A stretch of 11,275 nt of DNA from the NCBI GenBank assembly GCA_944393275.1, contig CALXZQ010000036.1, positions 1 to 11,275 on the forward strand. The letters are read 5' to 3'. This DNA is from an uncultured Clostridia bacterium (GTDB taxonomy: Bacteria > Bacillota > Clostridia > TANB77 > CAG-508). Below are positions 1-5,977 of the stretch, piece by piece. Within the stretch, counting starts at the first letter, position 1, and each line of letters starts with the position of its first letter. Below the pieces are notes generated by a model. The model was given only the letters and a program-made list of their open reading frames with translations, did not search any database and was not told the DNA's origin. The translations under genes and the position numbers were made by a program.

Positions 1-170
1 TTTCCTTTATTTATATATTCTTTAGCAATTTTTCCTAGTTCCGTTCCTTCTTTCATATGTTTTCTGAAAATATCTCCTGTTGATACTTGTGGAATTCCTA
101 GCTTTTCTACCAAGAATCCTGCTAAAGTTCCCTTTCCTGTACCTTGTGCTCCTAACATAATAATATTCAT
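1..170 (-). CDS. adk: Adenylate kinase, N-terminal part (cut by window edge)
   Basis: Adenylate kinase converts ATP and AMP to two ADP in the cytoplasm and sets the adenylate energy charge. Only the first 56 codons are inside the window. The reading from the ATG at 168-170 begins MNIIMLGAQGTGKGT, which is the phosphate-binding P-loop (residues 7-15). STGD follows at 30-33 and Arg36, matching the AMP-contacting STGD-x-x-R of the family; ELGK at 44-47 is also typical. An SD GGAGG (179-183) sits 8 nt before the start. The P-loop is odd: the usual GAPGAGKGTQA reads GAQGTGKGTLA, with Gln in place of the nearly invariant Pro and Leu in place of the usual Gln. The position after secY is the standard one in this operon. 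Identity is firm; activity of the variant loop cannot be judged from 56 residues. Confidence 0.93.
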   Translation of the reverse strand, partial: MNIIMLGAQGTGKGTLAGFLVEKLGIPQVSTGDIFRKHMKEGTELGKIAKEYINKG

Positions 171-189
171 AATCCTTACCTCCAAAACA

Positions 190-258
190 TAATATTGATA
201 TTAGTCTTTTTAAAATATATTCTATTACAATATACTTTAAAAAAGCTTATCAATATTA
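190..258 (-). repeat. 69-nt AT-rich imperfect palindrome between secY and adk
   Basis: The arms pair in three blocks. Positions 190-200 (TAATATTGATA) pair perfectly with 248-258. Positions 206-215 pair with 236-245 with one mismatch. Positions 216-221 (TATATT) pair with 229-234, leaving a 7-nt loop at 222-228. That gives about 26 base pairs over 69 nt, with one 5x2 internal loop and one bulged base. In the secY-adk transcript this would form a long hairpin ending 6 nt before the adk SD. It has no U-tract of a classical terminator. It could be an RNA processing or stability element, a small dispersed repeat, or an AT-composition accident; its length makes the last less likely. Confidence 0.6.
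224..253 (-). promoter_or_regulatory. Candidate sigma-A promoter for adk
   Basis: On the minus strand TTGATA (248-253) and TGTAAT (224-229) are separated by 18 bp. Each differs from the sigma-A consensus (TTGACA, TATAAT) at one base. Transcription would start near 217, about 47 nt before the adk start codon. The site lies inside the imperfect palindrome at 190-258, so the two readings (promoter or RNA structure) may compete or combine. AT-rich DNA yields such matches by chance, so this is a weak call. Read-through from secY is equally possible. Confidence 0.33.
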
Positions 259-268
259 AACAGTTTTT

Positions 269-294
269 AGGGCACGACCTAAAGGTCGCACCCT
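269..294. repeat. GC-rich hairpin downstream of secY
   Basis: Read on the plus strand, AGGG (269-272) pairs with CCCT (291-294) and CGACC (275-279) pairs with GGTCG (284-288). The TAAA loop is at 280-283 and a symmetric CA/CA internal loop lies between the two stems. It stands out as a GC-rich block in very AT-rich surroundings, 20 nt after the secY stop codon. On the transcribed minus strand it is followed by AAAAAC and not by Us, so it is not a standard intrinsic terminator of the operon. On the plus strand T-rich sequence follows only after several bases. A dispersed extragenic palindrome or an mRNA 3'-end protection hairpin are both possible. Confidence 0.6.
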
Positions 295-314
295 TGTTAT
301 ATATACTTTTTTAT

Positions 315-1640
315 TTATTCTAGGAATCCTTTGTAATGTCTCATTACTAATTGTGATTCTAGTTGTTGTACTGTTTCTAGGGCAACACCAACTACTATAA
401 GTATAGATGTTCCTCCAAAAGCAACACTGCTTAAAGATTCTGGTAAAAATCTCATAAACATTGGTATTATGGCTATTATTGCTAAGAATAATCCACCAAA
501 CCAAGTTAATTTGCCTATTACTGATGATAAATAATCTGCTGTAGGCTTTCCAGATCTTATACCTGGAATAAATCCACCATTTTTCTTTATATTGTTTGCA
601 ACTTCTGCAGGATTGAATGTTGCATATGTATAAAAGAATGTAAATCCAACAATAAGTAATAAATATACAATAGCATTTGCTATAGAATACCATACATCTA
701 CTGTTGTAGTAGACGTAGCTAGTGAAAAATTATATATTACATTCCAAATTCCTGTGTGTTCTGCAATATTAGGATCAAACATTTGGATTATAATTGCAGG
801 GAATGTCATAAATGATGAAGCAAAAATTATTGGCATAACTCCTGCTACTGCTAGCTTTAATGGAATATGTGTGTTTTGCGCTCCAACCATTTTTCTTCCA
901 ACTACTTTTTTAGCATATTGAACTGGTATTCTTCTTTCTGCTTGTTGTACAAATATAACTCCCATTACAAGTAATAAAGCTCCTATAGCTATTCCTATTG
1001 CTTGTAATAATCCAGTTGTACTAAATACACTATTTGGTGCAATTAATCCAACTACATTTGTTATAGCAGAAGGAATTCCTGATACTATACCAACGAATAT
1101 AATCATTGATATTCCATTTCCAATTCCTTTATTGGTAATTTGTTCTCCAAGCCACATAAGCAAAGCTGTTCCTGCTATTAATGATATAATAACTACTACT
1201 CCTGTTAATATGGTTGAATCAACAAATATTTGATCTTTATAAGATAGATATAATCCTGTAGCTTCTATTAGTGCTAATACTATAGTTAATACTTTTGTAT
1301 ATCTATTCATCTTCTGTCTTCCAACTTCTCCACCTTCTTTTGATAATCTTTCTAAAGAAGGTATAATCATTGTTAATAATTGCATAACTATTGATGATGT
1401 TATATATGGAGTTATTGTCATTGCAAAGATTGAGAATCTAGCAAACGCACCTCCAGATATAATATTTATAAGTCCAGATAATCCAGTTACTCCTTCAAAT
1501 GCCTTATTTAATTCTAATATATCTACTCCTGGTACTGTTACGTGACAACCGAATCTAAATATAACTATTAACAATAGTGTATATAATAATCTATTTCTGA
1601 TTTTTGGTGTCTTTAATGCATTTTTTATAGTTTTAAACAA
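315..1640 (-). CDS. secY: Protein translocase subunit SecY
   Basis: SecY is the channel of the Sec translocon in the cytoplasmic membrane. With SecE and SecG it passes unfolded proteins driven by SecA and inserts membrane proteins from the ribosome. The 441-residue protein has about ten hydrophobic segments, at roughly 18-37, 70-93, 115-133, 143-165, 174-195, 210-231, 263-288, 316-340, 374-395 and 405-424. The plug region is near 53-66. Family hallmarks include the glycine-rich GIGNGISMIIF (172-182), the cytosolic loop RRIPVQYAKK (236-245), and FNPAEVANNIKKNGGFIPG (342-360), followed by RSGKPT. The start is TTG at 1638-1640: the next base after it is the rplO stop TAG, and GAGG (1649-1652), inside GAGGTGAT, sits 8 nt upstream. 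No in-frame ATG exists before residue 74, inside a membrane segment. It is translationally adjacent to rplO with no gap. Confidence 0.97.
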   Translation of the reverse strand: MFKTIKNALKTPKIRNRLLYTLLLIVIFRFGCHVTVPGVDILELNKAFEGVTGLSGLINIISGGAFARFSIFAMTITPYITSSIVMQLLTMIIPSLERLSKEGGEVGRQKMNRYTKVLTIVLALIEATGLYLSYKDQIFVDSTILTGVVVIISLIAGTALLMWLGEQITNKGIGNGISMIIFVGIVSGIPSAITNVVGLIAPNSVFSTTGLLQAIGIAIGALLLVMGVIFVQQAERRIPVQYAKKVVGRKMVGAQNTHIPLKLAVAGVMPIIFASSFMTFPAIIIQMFDPNIAEHTGIWNVIYNFSLATSTTTVDVWYSIANAIVYLLLIVGFTFFYTYATFNPAEVANNIKKNGGFIPGIRSGKPTADYLSSVIGKLTWFGGLFLAIIAIIPMFMRFLPESLSSVAFGGTSILIVVGVALETVQQLESQLVMRHYKGFLE

Positions 1641-2075
1641 CTAAATCACCTCTATCTTTCCTCCAGCTGCTTCTATTTTTTCAGCAGCTCCTTTAGTAAA
1701 TCTCTTAGCTTTAACAGTTAATTTTTTATCTAAGCTACCTGTAGCAATAACTACTATTCCGTCTTTAATTTTTCCTATTATTCCTTCTGCTAATAGTGTT
1801 TCAGCTGATACTTCTGTAGCTTCGCTCTTATTTAACATTGTTAAAGTTACTTCAGTGTAATCTTTAGCATGAATGTTAGTAAATCCTCTTTTTGGTAATT
1901 TTCTATATAATGGTGTTTGACCGCCTTCAAAACCTCTTCTAACTCCTCCACCTGATCTAGCTTTTTGTCCTTTATGACCTCTTCCAGAAGTTTTTCCAAG
2001 TCCTGAACCAATTCCACGTCCTACTCTAGTTCTTGTAGTTTTTTTAACTGCTGGTTTTAATTCATCTAATTGCAT
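1641..2075 (-). CDS. rplO: 50S ribosomal protein L15 (uL15)
   Basis: L15 is a late-assembly large-subunit protein whose long basic N-terminal arm threads through 23S rRNA. The visible signature is the glycine/arginine-rich arm: VGRGIGSGLGKTSGRGHKGQ at residues 18-37, then KARSGGG and PLYRKLPKRGF (55-65). Length is 144 residues, normal for the family. I place the start at the ATG at 2073-2075 (MQLDELKPA), which matches the family start MKLHEL. The frame stays open upstream to 2117, but those 14 codons have no family counterpart. The SD GGAGG (2088-2092) lies 12 nt before the chosen ATG. The gene that normally precedes it, rpmD, is absent. The stop TAG abuts the secY TTG start. Confidence 0.97.
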   Translation of the reverse strand: MQLDELKPAVKKTTRTRVGRGIGSGLGKTSGRGHKGQKARSGGGVRRGFEGGQTPLYRKLPKRGFTNIHAKDYTEVTLTMLNKSEATEVSAETLLAEGIIGKIKDGIVVIATGSLDKKLTVKAKRFTKGAAEKIEAAGGKIEVI

Positions 2076-2121
2076 TCTAGTTTTGCACCTCCTCGTTATT
2101 TGTTTACATCCTATCATAACT

Positions 2122-2160
2122 TTATAAAATTTTCTATAATATTTATAAATTATTTTATAA
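2122..2160 (-). repeat. AT-only inverted repeat in the rpsE-rplO gap
   Basis: TTATAAAAT (2122-2130) pairs perfectly with ATTTTATAA (2152-2160). Nested inside, TATAA (2135-2139) pairs with TTATA (2143-2147). The rpsE stop codon (2155-2157) is part of the 5' arm in the transcript. The repeat occupies the place where rpmD normally lies. The pairs are nearly all A-U, so stability would be low; chance in this composition is possible. Confidence 0.45.
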
Positions 2161-2646
2161 TATTTCGCTAGCTTTTTTTCCTCTTTTCTTAGCTACTTGT
2201 TCGATAGTTCTCATGTTCTTTAAAGCATTTATTGTTGCATATATTACGTTTCTTGGATTGTTTGTTCCAATAACTTTTGTCTTTATATCTTTATATCCAG
2301 CAAGCTCTAAAACAGGTCTTACACTTCCTCCTGCTATTAATCCAGAACCTTCTGGAGCTGGTTTTAGCATTACATTAGCACTTCCGAATTGTCCTATAAA
2401 CTCATGTGGTATTGTTGTTCCAACAACTGGTACTTCGATTAAATTCTTTTTAGCTTCTTCTATAGCTTTTTTTATAGCATCTGGAACTTCTGAAGCTTTA
2501 CCATTACCAACACCAATGTGTCCATTTTCATCACCAACAACAACTAAAGCACTAAATCTAAAAGTTCTACCACCTTTAACAACCTTAGCAACTCTGTTTA
2601 TAGCAACTACTTTTTCTTTTAATTCAACTGTATTTTCCTCTTGCAT
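2155..2646 (-). CDS. rpsE: 30S ribosomal protein S5 (uS5)
   Basis: S5 binds 16S rRNA at the mRNA entry side and helps decoding fidelity. The 163-residue product has the double-stranded RNA-binding-like N-terminal half with KVVKGGRTFRFSALVVVGD (21-39). This loop is where spectinomycin-resistance changes map in other species; no such change is obvious here. It is followed by GNGKASEVPDAIKKA (47-61), and the C-terminal domain contains SGLIAGGSVRPVLELAG (101-117). The ATG start at 2644-2646 has an AAGGAGG SD a few bases upstream, and rplR ends 17 nt away. Downstream, the usual partner rpmD (L30) is missing. Length and motifs are normal. Confidence 0.97.
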   Translation of the reverse strand: MQEENTVELKEKVVAINRVAKVVKGGRTFRFSALVVVGDENGHIGVGNGKASEVPDAIKKAIEEAKKNLIEVPVVGTTIPHEFIGQFGSANVMLKPAPEGSGLIAGGSVRPVLELAGYKDIKTKVIGTNNPRNVIYATINALKNMRTIEQVAKKRGKKASEIL

Positions 2647-2663
2647 CAGTTTTTTCCTCCTTC

Positions 2664-3023
2664 TTAAAATTCTAATCCGCCTTCTCTTGCAGCTTCAGCT
2701 AATTCTTTTATAACTCCGTGGTATACATATCCACCTCTATCATAAACTACAGTTTTTATATTCTTCTCTAAAGCTCTTTTAGCTATTAATGTTCCCACTT
2801 CTTTTGCTGCTTCTTTATTAGAATATTTAGTTTTTATTTCTTTATCTAAAGTTGAAGCAGATACTAAGGTTTTTCCTACAGTATCATCTATGATTTGTGC
2901 ATATATGTTACTGTTACTTCTATATACACATAATCTTGGACGTTCTGCAGTACCACTGACTTTTCTACGAACACGTATATGTCTTCTTGTTCTCTCTAAT
3001 TTTCTATTAGTTTTTGTAATCAC
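2664..3023 (-). CDS. rplR: 50S ribosomal protein L18 (uL18)
   Basis: L18 binds 5S rRNA and, with L5, attaches it to the central protuberance of the large subunit. The 119-residue product shows a basic N-terminus (residues 7-22) and SGTAERPRLCVYRSNSNIYA (23-42), the family's most recognisable block. IIDD (44-47) and the C-terminal RGGYVYHG followed by ALAEAAREGG-like sequence (here ELAEAAREGGLEF) complete it. The start codon is GTG at 3021-3023: AAAGGAG (3034-3040) lies about 10 nt upstream, and the reading from this codon gives the normal family start (MITKTNR). An inverted repeat (3042-3071) directly precedes the SD, so initiation here may be sensitive to RNA structure. Confidence 0.96.
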   Translation of the reverse strand: MITKTNRKLERTRRHIRVRRKVSGTAERPRLCVYRSNSNIYAQIIDDTVGKTLVSASTLDKEIKTKYSNKEAAKEVGTLIAKRALEKNIKTVVYDRGGYVYHGVIKELAEAAREGGLEF

Positions 3024-3041
3024 TCTTGTCTCTCTCCTTTC

Positions 3042-3071
3042 TAAAATTAATTCATATATTATTTAATTTTA
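3042..3071 (-). repeat. Inverted repeat spanning the rplF stop and abutting the rplR SD
   Basis: TAAAATTAA (3042-3050) is perfectly complementary to TTAATTTTA (3063-3071), with a 12-nt loop. The rplF stop codon (3069-3071) forms the outer end of the 5' arm in the transcript, and the 3' arm ends one base before the rplR SD region. It may affect how ribosomes move from rplF to the GTG-started rplR. AT-only pairing makes chance a real alternative. Confidence 0.45.
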
Positions 3072-3608
3072 TTTCTTACCTGCTTTTCCTTCTTTACGTC
3101 TAATTACTTCTTCAGCATATTTAATTCCTTTTCCTCTATAAACTTCTGGTGGTCTCTTTGTTCTTATAACAGCTGCTGTTTGACCAACTAATTCTTTATC
3201 AATTCCTTTTACTATTATTGTATTTGGATTTGGTACATCAAAAGTAATTCCTTCTGGAGCTTTAAATATTATTGGATGAGAGTATCCTAAAACTAAGTTT
3301 AAATCGTTACCTTGCTTTTGAACTCTGTAACCAACACCATTAATTTGTAATTCTCTTGCAAATTCGTTTGTTACTCCCTCTATCATATTTTTTATTAAAG
3401 TTCTTGTTAATCCATGTAGACTTCTGTTATATGGTTCGTCATCTAATCTTGTTATTTTTATAACATTGTCTTCCATAGCTACAGTCATATTTTTGTGAAA
3501 TTCTCTTTCTAATGTTCCTTTAGGTCCTTTTACAGTAATTTTTTGTCCTTCTATTTTAACTTCTACGTTTTCTGGAACTGTAATAGGTGCATTTCCTATT
3601 CTTGACAT
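3069..3608 (-). CDS. rplF: 50S ribosomal protein L6 (uL6)
   Basis: L6 lies near the stalk base and the sarcin-ricin loop of the large subunit, where translation factors dock. The product has 179 residues, the normal length, with two repeated L6 folds. The first holds GQKITVKGPKGTLER (21-35). The second ends in the family signature PEVYRGKGIKY (154-164) with a basic tail. I set the start at the ATG at 3606-3608 (MSRIGNAPI), the family's usual beginning, with the SD AAGGAGG (3619-3625) 10 nt upstream. The frame is open further to 3659, overlapping rpsH, but that 17-codon extension contains the SD itself and has no family match. The stop lies inside an inverted repeat. Confidence 0.97.
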   Translation of the reverse strand: MSRIGNAPITVPENVEVKIEGQKITVKGPKGTLEREFHKNMTVAMEDNVIKITRLDDEPYNRSLHGLTRTLIKNMIEGVTNEFARELQINGVGYRVQKQGNDLNLVLGYSHPIIFKAPEGITFDVPNPNTIIVKGIDKELVGQTAAVIRTKRPPEVYRGKGIKYAEEVIRRKEGKAGKK

Positions 3609-3652
3609 TCTAAGTTTCCCTCCTTCTTTACCTAAATTAAAGATTTGATTTA

Positions 3653-4051
3653 TTACCATACATAAGCTAAAACTTCTCCACCTAAGTTTTCTTGTCTTGC
3701 TTCTTTATCAGTCTTTATTCCTTTTGATGTTGAAATTAAAGCTATTCCTAATCCGTTTAATACTCGTGGTAAATCTTCTTTAGAAGCATATACTCTTAAT
3801 CCAGGTTTACTAATTCTCTTTAATCCTGAAATAGTCTTTGCTCCTTTTTCATCATATTTTAATGAAATTCTTAAAATCCCTTGATTATCATTTTTTATTT
3901 CTTCTACTGATTTTATATAACCTTCTCTTAGTAATATATCAGCAATTGACTTTTTCATATTTGAACAAGGTACATCAACTGTTTTATGTTTTGCTCTACT
4001 TGCATTTCTTATTCTTGTTAACATATCTGCTATTGGGTCTGTAGTATTCAC
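3653..4051 (-). CDS. rpsH: 30S ribosomal protein S8 (uS8)
   Basis: S8 is a primary 16S rRNA-binding protein of the platform. In Escherichia coli it is also the translational repressor of the spc operon. The 132-residue product carries TDPIADMLTRIRNA near the N-terminus (4-17), ISKPGLRVYA (80-89) and the C-terminal signature GIALISTSKGIKTDKEA (102-118). The last residues GEVLAYVW are the usual S8 end. The start codon is GTG at 4049-4051, with the SD AGGAGG at about 4061-4067. No nearby in-frame ATG precedes Met10, which would cut off the conserved TDPIAD. I could not identify an S8-like target at the L5 gene start, as known from E. coli, by eye. Confidence 0.97.
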   Translation of the reverse strand: MNTTDPIADMLTRIRNASRAKHKTVDVPCSNMKKSIADILLREGYIKSVEEIKNDNQGILRISLKYDEKGAKTISGLKRISKPGLRVYASKEDLPRVLNGLGIALISTSKGIKTDKEARQENLGGEVLAYVW

Positions 4052-4093
4052 TTATATTTCCCTCCTTTTTAGTTTATATATATTTTTTACTGT

Positions 4094-4108
4094 ATATTTC
4101 ATAAATAT
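4094..4108 (-). repeat. Short perfect hairpin at the rpsN stop
   Basis: ATATTT (4094-4099) pairs perfectly with AAATAT (4103-4108) around a CAT loop (ATG in the transcript). It abuts the rpsN stop codon (4108-4110) and precedes the rpsH SD by about 27 nt. Being all A-U it is weak on its own; it is listed because similar elements recur in other gaps. Confidence 0.3.
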
Positions 4109-4293
4109 TACCAGCTTGCTTTTTTTACACCTGGAATTTCACCTTTGTAAGCTAAATTTCTAAAACATACACGGCAAATTCCAAATTTTCTAATATAAGC
4201 ATGTGGTCTTCCACAAATTTTACATCTATTATATTCTCTAGTAGCGTATTTTTGTGGTTTCTGTTGTTTTATCTTTAATGATTTTTTAGCCAT
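4108..4293 (-). CDS. rpsN: 30S ribosomal protein S14, zinc-binding short type (uS14)
   Basis: S14 sits in the head of the small subunit and contacts 16S rRNA. This is the 61-residue zinc-ribbon form: CKIC (24-27) and CRVC (40-43) supply four cysteines. The conserved GRPHAYIRKFGICR lies between and around them, and GEIPGVKKASW forms the C-terminus. Many Bacillota carry this zinc-containing copy in the spc operon and, in some species, a zinc-free longer paralogue elsewhere; whether that exists here cannot be seen. The SD AAAGGAG (4300-4306) is well placed. The first codons read MAKKSLK, as is usual. Confidence 0.97.
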   Translation of the reverse strand: MAKKSLKIKQQKPQKYATREYNRCKICGRPHAYIRKFGICRVCFRNLAYKGEIPGVKKASW

Positions 4294-4321
4294 AGTATTC
4301 TCCTTTCAATCTTTGAATAAA

Positions 4322-4861
4322 TTAATTTTTAAAAGGCATACCTAGAAGTTTTAGTAATTCTTTAGCTTCTTCATCAGTTTTTGCTGTTGTTACAAAAATT
4401 ATATCCATACCTCTTAATTTATCTACTTTATCATATTCTATTTCTGGGAATATTAGTTGCTCTTTTACACCCATTGAATAATTTCCTCTTCCATCAAATG
4501 AGTTAGCTGATATTCCTTTAAAATCTCTTATTCTTGGCATTGCAATATTAAATAATTTGTATGCAAAGTCATACATTTTTCCATTTCTTAATGTTACTTT
4601 GCAACCAACATTAGCACCTTCTCTTAATTTGAAAGCTGCTATTGATTTTCTAGCTTTTGTTATAATTGGTCTTTGACCTGTTATTATTTGTAAATCATTA
4701 ACAGCATTATCTAATGATTTTGGGTTATCTCTTATATCCCCTAATCCAACATTTAATACTATTTTTTCTAGCTTTGGAACTTCCATAACTGATTTATAAT
4801 TGAATTTTTTCATTAATGCTGGAACTACTTCATTTTTATATTGTTCTCTTAATTTTTCCAT
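4322..4861 (-). CDS. rplE: 50S ribosomal protein L5 (uL5)
   Basis: L5 binds 5S rRNA with L18, forms part of the central protuberance and contacts the P-site tRNA. The 179-residue product has the family start (MEKLREQYKNEVVPALMKKF, 1-20). It also has the KIVLNVGLGD block (33-42), the RNA-binding LQIITGQRPIITKARKSIA (57-75) and FKLREGANVGCKVTLR (77-92). The FPEIEYDKVD stretch (138-147) and GMDI are also typical. The SD GGAGG (4875-4879) lies 13 nt from the ATG at 4859-4861, slightly longer than its neighbours. Spacing to rplX and rpsN is short, as expected in one transcript. Confidence 0.97.
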   Translation of the reverse strand: MEKLREQYKNEVVPALMKKFNYKSVMEVPKLEKIVLNVGLGDIRDNPKSLDNAVNDLQIITGQRPIITKARKSIAAFKLREGANVGCKVTLRNGKMYDFAYKLFNIAMPRIRDFKGISANSFDGRGNYSMGVKEQLIFPEIEYDKVDKLRGMDIIFVTTAKTDEEAKELLKLLGMPFKN

Positions 4862-4890
4862 GAGTTTCTTGTTTCCTCCTTTCTAATCTA

Positions 4891-5199
4891 TTATTTTATA
4901 ACTGCTTCACATTTTTTACAAAAACGAACTTTTTCATCTTTTTCTACTCTATATCCTATTCTTGTAGGTTTACCACATTTTGGACATAGAACATTTACTT
5001 TGCTACTATGTATAGCACATTCAGTTGGTATTATTCCGCCTTCTTCACCTTGTTTTCTTGGCTTTACGTGTTTTTTTCTTATGTTTACTCCTTTAACAAT
5101 TATTTTTTGTGTTTTAGGAATAATTTCTAATACTTCACCAGTTTTACCTTTATCATTACCAGATAAAACTTTAACTGTATCACCTTTTCTTATTTTCAT
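4891..5199 (-). CDS. rplX: 50S ribosomal protein L24 (uL24), four-cysteine type
   Basis: L24 is one of the first proteins to bind 23S rRNA and starts large-subunit assembly near the peptide exit tunnel. The 102-residue product begins with a KOW motif (KGDTVKVLSGNDKGKTGEV, 5-23), followed by the basic NIRKKHVKPRKQ (39-50). The C-terminal part has CPKC (72-75) and CKKC (94-97), a likely zinc-binding pair seen in many Clostridia and lost in other lineages. Cys61 is extra. The ATG at 5197-5199 has AGGAGG at 5209-5214. It is separated from rplN by a 79-nt gap that carries an inverted repeat. Confidence 0.97.
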   Translation of the reverse strand: MKIRKGDTVKVLSGNDKGKTGEVLEIIPKTQKIIVKGVNIRKKHVKPRKQGEEGGIIPTECAIHSSKVNVLCPKCGKPTRIGYRVEKDEKVRFCKKCEAVIK

Positions 5200-5233
5200 A
5201 AGGTTTTGCCTCCTTTTCTTACAACTTTAATTG

Positions 5234-5265
5234 ATACAAAACTTCTTCATTTTTTAATTTTGTAT
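5234..5265 (-). repeat. Inverted repeat in the rplN-rplX gap
   Basis: ATACAAAA (5234-5241) and TTTTGTAT (5258-5265) are perfect 8-bp arms around a 16-nt loop, lying between the rplN stop and the rplX SD. No U-rich run follows in the transcript, so a terminator is unlikely. It may be an RNA processing or translation element, or chance. Confidence 0.4.
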
Positions 5266-5278
5266 AATATTTTTCTAA

Positions 5279-5647
5279 TTATAAAACTTCTGGAGCTAAA
5301 GATAAGATTTTCATATAATCTTTATCTCTTAATTCTCTTGCAACAGGTCCAAATATACGTGTACCTCTTGGATTTCCGTCGTCTTTTATTATAACAGCTG
5401 CATTTTCATCAAATCTTATATAAGAACCATCTGCTCTTCTAGTAGGCTTTTTAGTTCTTACTACTACAGCTTTAACAACATCACCTTTTTTTACAACGCC
5501 GCCTGGTGTTGCTGATTTAACAGAAGCTATTATTATATCACCTATTCTGGCATATTTTCTATATGAACCGCCTAAACATCTAATACACATAATTTCTTTT
5601 GCACCAGTGTTATCAGCTACTTTTAGTATTGATTGTTGTTGTACCAT
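5279..5647 (-). CDS. rplN: 50S ribosomal protein L14 (uL14)
   Basis: L14 lies at the subunit interface and forms intersubunit bridges; silencing factor RsfS binds it in other bacteria. The 122-residue length is the family norm. Motifs include ADNTGAKEIMCIRCLGGSYR (11-30), IGDIIIASVKSATPG (35-49) and the signature around VRTKKPTRRADGSYIRFDEN (63-82). GNPRGTRIFGPVARELR (91-107) and the end SLAPEVL complete it. The ATG at 5645-5647 is preceded by GGAGGT, and the product starts MVQQQS, close to the usual MIQQ. It is the first gene of the classical spc operon, but no separate promoter is evident in the 38 nt before it, so one long transcript with the S10 genes is likely. Confidence 0.98.
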   Translation of the reverse strand: MVQQQSILKVADNTGAKEIMCIRCLGGSYRKYARIGDIIIASVKSATPGGVVKKGDVVKAVVVRTKKPTRRADGSYIRFDENAAVIIKDDGNPRGTRIFGPVARELRDKDYMKILSLAPEVL

Positions 5648-5685
5648 ATTAGCTAGTACCTCCTTTTTTATATTTATATAAATCT

Positions 5686-5949
5686 CTATTTAATAATTGC
5701 CTTTTCAACTATTTCAACCAATCTCCATCTTTTATCTTTTGATAAAGGTCTTGTTTCCATAACTTTTACTTTATCTCCGATTTGGCATTCATTGTTTTCA
5801 TCATGAGCTTTTAGAGTATAAGTTCTTTTCATGAATTTTCCATATGTCTTATGTTTTTTACTAGTTTCAACTGCAACTACTATAGTTTTATCCATTTTAT
5901 TAGATTTAACTGTTCCGATTAAAACTTTACGAAGATTTCTTTCTTCCAT
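5686..5949 (-). CDS. rpsQ: 30S ribosomal protein S17 (uS17)
   Basis: S17 is a primary binder of 16S rRNA helices in the body of the small subunit. The 87-residue protein has the OB-fold core. It reads RKVLIGTVKSNKMDKTIVV (7-25), then RTYTLKAHDENNECQIGDKV (42-61), then the signature METRPLSKDKRWRLVEIVE (64-82). The ATG at 5947-5949 has AAAGGAG a few bases upstream. It closes the classical S10 cluster. Nothing is unusual in length or motif. Confidence 0.97.
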   Translation of the reverse strand: MEERNLRKVLIGTVKSNKMDKTIVVAVETSKKHKTYGKFMKRTYTLKAHDENNECQIGDKVKVMETRPLSKDKRWRLVEIVEKAIIK

Positions 5950-5977
5950 TAGATTTCTCCTTTCTCGCTTCTAGCTA

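Noticed and set aside
269..294. GC hairpin as the intrinsic terminator of the operon
   Set aside because: On the transcribed strand it is followed by A residues rather than a U-tract, and adk lies downstream.
256..693. Minus-strand open frame of 145 codons overlapping secY
   Set aside because: It runs through secY in another frame, has no recognisable family and a composition typical of shadow frames; its end reads through the GC hairpin.
2076..2117. Upstream in-frame extension of rplO
   Set aside because: Contains the SD (2088-2092) for the family-typical ATG at 2073-2075; the extra 14 residues have no counterpart and do not resemble L30.
2213..2713. Plus-strand 166-codon open frame opposite rpsE/rplR
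   Set aside because: Antisense shadow of two clear ribosomal-protein genes; hydrophobic composition arises from the reverse complement of basic AT-rich genes.
3609..3659. Upstream in-frame extension of rplF
   Set aside because: It would overlap rpsH and contain the SD of the real start; family alignment begins at the ATG at 3606-3608.
5200..5278. Tiny frame (M-K-K-F-C-I-N) in the rplN-rplX gap
   Set aside because: Seven codons with no SD; more likely part of the inverted repeat.
5672..5683. 12-bp perfect palindrome ATTTATATAAAT before rplN
   Set aside because: No loop for a hairpin, pure A/T, and easily produced by base composition; no known site matches.
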